A DNA stretch of 7,837 nt from a bacterium (lineage in GTDB: Bacteria; CSSED10-310; JAJRTK01): contig JAJRTK010000394.1 in assembly GCA_024278345.1 (NCBI GenBank), forward strand, positions 1-7,837, given 5' to 3'. Numbering within the stretch: the first letter of the stretch is position 1; every line of letters starts with the position of its first letter. Under the pieces are notes generated by a model. That model worked only from the letters and a program-made list of their open reading frames with translations. It was not told where the DNA came from and did no database searches. Positions 4,263 through 7,837 of this stretch are shown here, piece by piece. Made by a program: the position numbers and the translations under genes.

Positions 4263-6949
4263 GCCAAATGCGAAGAGCGATTCTAGGGTCATGCATCATC
4301 TTGCTGGCCGCCGGTTGTGGAGACGACGTAGGCGACAAGCTTGCGGAGCCCGAGTCGAAAAGCGTCCAGGTGGAAAGCTTGCTGGAGGGACTGAGTTACC
4401 CCACGGCGGTAACGGTGGTGGAGTCCGTGGGCGGTGGGCTGGAGGCGGGGCAGGTTTTGGTGGGCTTGGCGGGCAGGACCGGCGCCAATGCCAACGCGAT
4501 TCTGGCCCTGTCTCAGGCCGGGGAATTGCGGAGGTTCGCGGATGGTTCGGTGCGGGATGGCAACGGGATTCCCGCAGTGGACAGGAGCGAAGCGCTGGAT
4601 GCAAGCGGCCCTTTCGTGTCCGTATCGAACTATGCTAACGCCTTGGGGTCAGTGGCTTTTTTCGACGGGAGCGGCGCAATCTCCACGGGAGTTATCAGTG
4701 GAGGAGTGCTAGACGCCAGCGATTTTGGGTTCTCGGTGACGGGCGTGAGGCCGCCCAACGGTTCCATCGTCAACCAGTTGAAGATCACGGCGCAGGTCTT
4801 TTTGTCGCAGCCCGTGGACCCCGAGACGGTGACGCCGATCCGTTTTTGGCTCGACCGGGTGGGCTCGACGCAGGATCCGGAGGGGACGATCTCTATTGCG
4901 GCGGATGGGAAGGCGATGTCCTGGACTCCCGACCAAAACCTGATTCCGGGGATCTCTTATAAGATCAAGGTGCGCACCTCGGTGAAGGACATTTTTGGTA
5001 ACGGGATGGACTCCGATCCTTTTACTCCGGGGCGGCAGCAATTCGAATCGCAGTTCCGGATTTCGGGATCGACGCCGGTCTTGCGGGTAAAGTCGGTGAA
5101 TCCGGAGCACAATGCCAAGAACGTGGCCCGAAATACGCGAGTCTTCGTCAAGTTTTCCACGGGGGTGGACCGAGCCACCGTCACGCCGGAGACTTACATC
5201 GTCTCCATGGGAGGCAAGCCATTGGATGGAGCGATCACGCTCTCTTCGGACAACACGGTGGCAATCTTCGCTCCCGGCGGCCAGTACAATGGGGGATCCA
5301 GGATCGACGTGCGGGTGACCACCGAGGTGACGGACCAGGCGGGCAACCCCTTGGACGCGGAGCCCGGAGGAGGGCCGGACGATTTCGTCAGCCGTTTCAC
5401 CACGGGCAGCGGTTCGGATACGACGGGGCCTGAGGTGGCATCGGTGGATCCCGCCAACGGTTCGACGGCGCCGCCTCAGACGACGGTATCCATCACTTTT
5501 TCCGAGCCTGTGGACCCCACGTCAGTGACAACGAGCGCCGTAAGGCTTGAGCAGGGGGGAACCCGTCTGAATGCAACGCTCAGTCTAAGCAGTGACAATC
5601 GGGTGGTGACGCTGAAACCGAGCTCGAAGCTGGCGGATGGCAAGACGTACGATGTCCTTGTGACAACCGATGTCTTGGATCTGGCGGCAAACTCCTTGAG
5701 CCCTACTTTTCAGTCTAGTTTCGACGTGGCGGCGACGCCGCTGGTCATCAATGAAGTGATCACTGATCCCCAGCGGGATTGGAATGACTCGGGCGGCGGC
5801 AATGGCGTGCCATTCGACGATCAACCGGGAAGCAATGCCGGAGAGATCGGGTCGGACGACGAATGGGTGGAGCTTTTGAACAGTGGCAGCGCCACCTTGA
5901 ACCTACGGAACTGGTCGCTGGAGTTTCGGGACACAAGCCCCAGCGCCCATACCTTGGGATCGGTGCCCGGCGGCACGTTTGAGGTTTATTCGGCCGGCTC
6001 GGTTTCGTCCTTTCCTCCGGGAGCCCGCGTGGTCATCGGCAACCCGTCGGGAACGCTGAACAACGACGTCTATATCGTGCTTCGGGACAACCAGGGAAAC
6101 GAGATTGACGACGTAGAGATCGGCGATGACCCGGAAAACGACGGGAACGGAGACGGCGCTCCGGGGAACGGCGATGGGAATGCCAACTCTACGGCGGATG
6201 AGGCAATCGCCCGGCGTCCTGACGGCATCGACACGAACAATGATGGCCGGGACTTCAACAAGCAGAGAGCGACCATCGGCTCGACGAACAACACCGGTCG
6301 AATGATAGGGGGACCATCTCTTCCGGGTCGAAGCGGAGGAGTCACCGGCATCGCCTTTGGCGGTGAGGCTCCCGACGCGCCAGCCCCGACGAGCCTTCTT
6401 TATTTTGTTTCCAACAGCAATACGGAAGGCGTCGTCGCCATCGACCTGAACGGAGAGGTTTACCAGATCAGCGATTTCCATGATCCTCGGGGCGTGGCTT
6501 GGGTTCCCGGAGAGAGCACTGGGCAGGGTTTTCTTTGGGTGGTTCACGGATCGAGCGAAAGTGGGAACTCGGGAGTCACGCGGATGCGGCTGGAGCCGGC
6601 GGGCAGTGTGGGCTCCGCTGGAACCCGCGTGGCGGTGGGAGCGCCGGACACGAATGCCATGCTGAGCTTCACGGGGCCAGCCTTCCGGGAGCCCGTGGGT
6701 ATTGCCTACGACGCTAGTTTAGGGGCGCTCTTCGTGGCGAATCGCGTCGATGGGACTGTCTTGGAAGTGGAACTTGACGGTAGCGTGAGCCGCATCTTCG
6801 AGACCGATGTCGGCCCCGACTCCCTTTCCTCCATCGCCGTGGGAGAATGGCAAGGCCGGCACGGGATTTTCCTCACGGACAGTGGCGGGGGCAATGTGGA
6901 TTTGGGGGATCCTCCCAGCGGTCGGTTGCTCTTCTTCCCGCTTCCATGA
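4259..6949 (+). CDS. Large lipoprotein with Ig-like, lamin-tail and beta-propeller-like segments
   Basis: This 896-residue protein starts at GTG (overlapping the previous stop) or, equally well, at ATG 4268, which lies eight bases after GGAAAG. The lipobox LAAGC puts the lipidated cysteine at residue 20. Three Ig-like domains of the SbsA/Big_5 type follow at about 157-268, 273-382 and 389-490, with repeated cores such as VDPETVTP, TITLSSDN-like strands and FSEPVDPTSVT. Residues 492-676 are a lamin-tail domain: LVINEVITDP, DEWVELLNSG, NLRNWSLEFRD, then ARRPDGIDTNNDGRDF. An acidic Asp/Gly/Asn stretch at 623-642 may bind calcium. From about 693 to the end, segments like PVGIAYDASLGALFVANR with GTVLEVELDGSVSRIF look like NHL/SMP-type propeller blades. 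A similar segment occurs at 44-95, before the Ig domains. No catalytic motif is seen. Surface or outer-membrane location is inferred. Confidence 0.85.
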   Translation: MSQMRRAILGSCIILLAAGCGDDVGDKLAEPESKSVQVESLLEGLSYPTAVTVVESVGGGLEAGQVLVGLAGRTGANANAILALSQAGELRRFADGSVRDGNGIPAVDRSEALDASGPFVSVSNYANALGSVAFFDGSGAISTGVISGGVLDASDFGFSVTGVRPPNGSIVNQLKITAQVFLSQPVDPETVTPIRFWLDRVGSTQDPEGTISIAADGKAMSWTPDQNLIPGISYKIKVRTSVKDIFGNGMDSDPFTPGRQQFESQFRISGSTPVLRVKSVNPEHNAKNVARNTRVFVKFSTGVDRATVTPETYIVSMGGKPLDGAITLSSDNTVAIFAPGGQYNGGSRIDVRVTTEVTDQAGNPLDAEPGGGPDDFVSRFTTGSGSDTTGPEVASVDPANGSTAPPQTTVSITFSEPVDPTSVTTSAVRLEQGGTRLNATLSLSSDNRVVTLKPSSKLADGKTYDVLVTTDVLDLAANSLSPTFQSSFDVAATPLVINEVITDPQRDWNDSGGGNGVPFDDQPGSNAGEIGSDDEWVELLNSGSATLNLRNWSLEFRDTSPSAHTLGSVPGGTFEVYSAGSVSSFPPGARVVIGNPSGTLNNDVYIVLRDNQGNEIDDVEIGDDPENDGNGDGAPGNGDGNANSTADEAIARRPDGIDTNNDGRDFNKQRATIGSTNNTGRMIGGPSLPGRSGGVTGIAFGGEAPDAPAPTSLLYFVSNSNTEGVVAIDLNGEVYQISDFHDPRGVAWVPGESTGQGFLWVVHGSSESGNSGVTRMRLEPAGSVGSAGTRVAVGAPDTNAMLSFTGPAFREPVGIAYDASLGALFVANRVDGTVLEVELDGSVSRIFETDVGPDSLSSIAVGEWQGRHGIFLTDSGGGNVDLGDPPSGRLLFFPLP

Positions 6950-7277
6950 AGGGGGGCTCCACGCAAAGCGGGACAATGTCGCCGGGGAAAAAACCAGGGA
7001 GCTGCCAAGGACCCGTTGCAATGAAAGGCAACGGGAGGGAACGGAGAAGAGGAAGCGTCCAGTGGACGGTTCCGCCGTTCCCCACCTTCTTGTACGGTAG
7101 GCCTCGCTGATGCTCGGCGTCTCGCGGCGCTTGGCACCACGTTTTCCCTTTTCCTGTTCTGTCCCGCCTTGCGTGGAGACGCCATGAAGGCAAGCCAGCT
7201 ACCGGCGGCCAGCCAAAGGCGGGCGCGAGCTTGACCGTCAACCTGAGCTGCTCATTGGACAGTGGTGGAAGAAACTC
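6950..7277. other. Non-coding gap between the large operon and the ACP operon
   Basis: These 328 bp contain no gene I can support. They are mostly copy B of the dispersed repeat. No T-tailed terminator follows the lipoprotein gene, so the repeat hairpins are the only candidates for ending that transcript. TTGACCGTCAA at 7231-7241 is an inverted repeat with 5-bp arms that could be an operator or a -35 region for the following genes, but no good -10 box is found at the right spacing. Confidence 0.55.
6993..7183 (+). repeat. Dispersed hairpin repeat, copy B
   Basis: Blocks shared with copy A occur in the same order: ACCAGGGAGCT (6993-7003), hairpin arms CCCGTTGC (7012-7019) and GCAACGGG (7028-7035) around an 8-nt AATGAAAG loop, CCCACCTTCTTGTACG (7081-7096) and TGTCCCGCCTTGCGTGGAGA (7160-7179). 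The loop differs from copy A at two positions while the stem is fully kept. Between blocks 2 and 3 copy B has an extra stem: GGGAACGG (7037-7044) pairs with CCGTTCCC (7075-7082), and a CGTCC-AGT-GGACG hairpin (7056-7068) is nested inside. The spacing after the main hairpin is about 38 bp longer than in copy A. Confidence 0.65.
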
Positions 7278-7292
7278 TTGGGAATTTTTTTC

Positions 7293-7538
7293 ATGGCGGA
7301 CTCTTGCGAAATCCTTGCGGCCATTCGGATGGAGCTCCAGAAAAAAGAAGGAATCCCGCCAGACAGAATCCGGCTGGAAAGCTCCCTGTTTGACTTTGGC
7401 TTGAGCTCGGTAAAGCTGGTGGAGCTTCTGATGGTGCTGGAAGAAAAGTTCGATGTGGAGCTTCCCGAGGAGGAAATGGTGGGCATTGAGATGGTGGAGG
7501 AGCTTGTGGCGGCGGTGAATGCGAGGATGAAATCGTGA
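7293..7538 (+). CDS. Acyl carrier protein
   Basis: This 81-residue acidic protein has the ACP four-helix pattern: an N-terminal helix, IPPDRIRLESSLFDFGLSS, the recognition helix VKLVELLMVLEEKFDVELPEE, and a final helix. The phosphopantetheine attachment serine is the second Ser of FGLSSVKLVEL (residue 39 from this start). The classical Asp before it (DSL) is Ser, and the Leu after it is Val, which suggests a specialised ACP rather than the housekeeping AcpP. ATG at 7293 is preceded by GGGAA and a run of T. A TTG at 7278 preceded by GGAAG would add five residues and cannot be excluded. Its stop overlaps the start of the ligase gene by one base (TGATG), so the two products should be made together. 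It likely carries the acyl group activated by that ligase. Confidence 0.92.
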   Translation: MADSCEILAAIRMELQKKEGIPPDRIRLESSLFDFGLSSVKLVELLMVLEEKFDVELPEEEMVGIEMVEELVAAVNARMKS

Positions 7539-7837
7539 TGAGGCGCACTTGGGCTCATGAAACGCTTGTGGAGGGTTTGGTGGGCGCCGCTTCGGAAGCA
7601 CCGGAACGTGGACTGACGTTTCTTCTTCCCGGCCGAGAAGCGGAACGAATCGGGTACGGCGAGCTCCTGAACCGTGCCAAAAAAGCCGCCAAATTCTTCT
7701 CTCAGTGGAAGATCGGACAGGGTGATCGAGTGTTGTTTCTCTCCGGAACGACGCCGGAGTTGGTGGCGGGGATTTTCGGGGCTCTTCTGTTGGGGGCGAT
7801 TCCATGTCTTGTGGCTCCGCCCTCCGGAATTGGTGCA
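7538..7837 (+). CDS. Fatty acyl-AMP ligase-type enzyme, N-terminal part (runs off the window)
   Basis: An open frame of 100 codons starts at ATG 7538, overlapping the ACP stop by one base, with GAGGA about ten bases upstream, and runs to the window edge without a stop. Its translation matches the N-terminus of AMP-forming adenylating enzymes: TLVEGLVGAASEAPERGLTF, then ERIGYGELLNRAKKAAKFF, GQGDRVLFLSGTTPELVAG and IFGALLLGAIPCLVAPP. The early segment and the FGALLLGAIPCLVAPP core resemble fatty acyl-AMP ligases, which activate a carboxylic acid with ATP and hand it to an ACP. Coupling to an ACP gene fits this. The adenylation motifs lie beyond the edge, so substrate and the choice between acyl-AMP ligase and acyl-CoA synthetase are undetermined. 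Confidence 0.88.
   Translation, partial: MRRTWAHETLVEGLVGAASEAPERGLTFLLPGREAERIGYGELLNRAKKAAKFFSQWKIGQGDRVLFLSGTTPELVAGIFGALLLGAIPCLVAPPSGIGA

Noticed and set aside
6873-7805. Minus-strand open frame of 310 codons across the repeat, ACP and ligase
   Set aside because: It is antisense to the ACP and ligase, whose motifs are unmistakable, and otherwise crosses the structured repeat; the translation shows no recognisable fold.
1-7837. CRISPR arrays, tRNA or rRNA genes
   Set aside because: No regularly spaced repeats and no tRNA-like or rRNA-like conserved segments were found by reading both strands; the few repeats present are dispersed, not arrayed.

Overview
The window looks like a moderately GC-rich chromosomal segment from a Gram-negative (diderm) bacterium: it encodes a TolC-like exported protein, a lipobox lipoprotein and several Sec-type signal peptides. 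I cannot fix the phylum. Lamin-tail and Ig-like surface proteins are common in Verrucomicrobia, Planctomycetes and related lineages, but this is only a hint.

Layout. Positions 1-242 hold copy A of a hairpin-bearing dispersed repeat. On the minus strand follow a Bax inhibitor-1/YccA-type membrane protein (243-923) and, upstream of it, a small TFIIB-type zinc-finger protein (1217-1498). The gap between them contains a candidate promoter and a 92-bp MITE-like element with perfect 17-bp inverted ends that begin and end in TA. Divergent from these is a DUF4157/Vgr-related-type HExxH protein (1533-2150). A 296-bp gap (2151-2446) with a strong GC hairpin, a degenerate repeat copy and a weak promoter candidate leads into the main feature.

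The main feature is a tight four-gene plus-strand operon (2447-6949) whose genes overlap by 4 nt at every junction (ATGA, ATGA, GTGA). It encodes a half-length TolC-like exported protein, a ComEA-like helix-hairpin-helix protein, an exported HEAT-repeat protein with a C-terminal zinc-ribbon-like tail, and a roughly 890-residue lipoprotein with three Ig-like domains, a lamin-tail domain and beta-propeller-like segments. The second and third proteins end in homologous tails; one has kept and one has lost the CxxC pair. The set is unfamiliar to me and is the best candidate for an undescribed envelope system. A periplasmic or surface nucleic-acid-handling role is a hypothesis only.

Positions 6950-7277 are non-coding and contain copy B of the dispersed repeat. 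The window ends with a new operon: an acyl carrier protein (7293-7538) and, overlapping by one base, the first 100 codons of a fatty acyl-AMP ligase-type enzyme (7538 to the edge). These probably form the loading module of a lipid or polyketide-type pathway that continues beyond the window.
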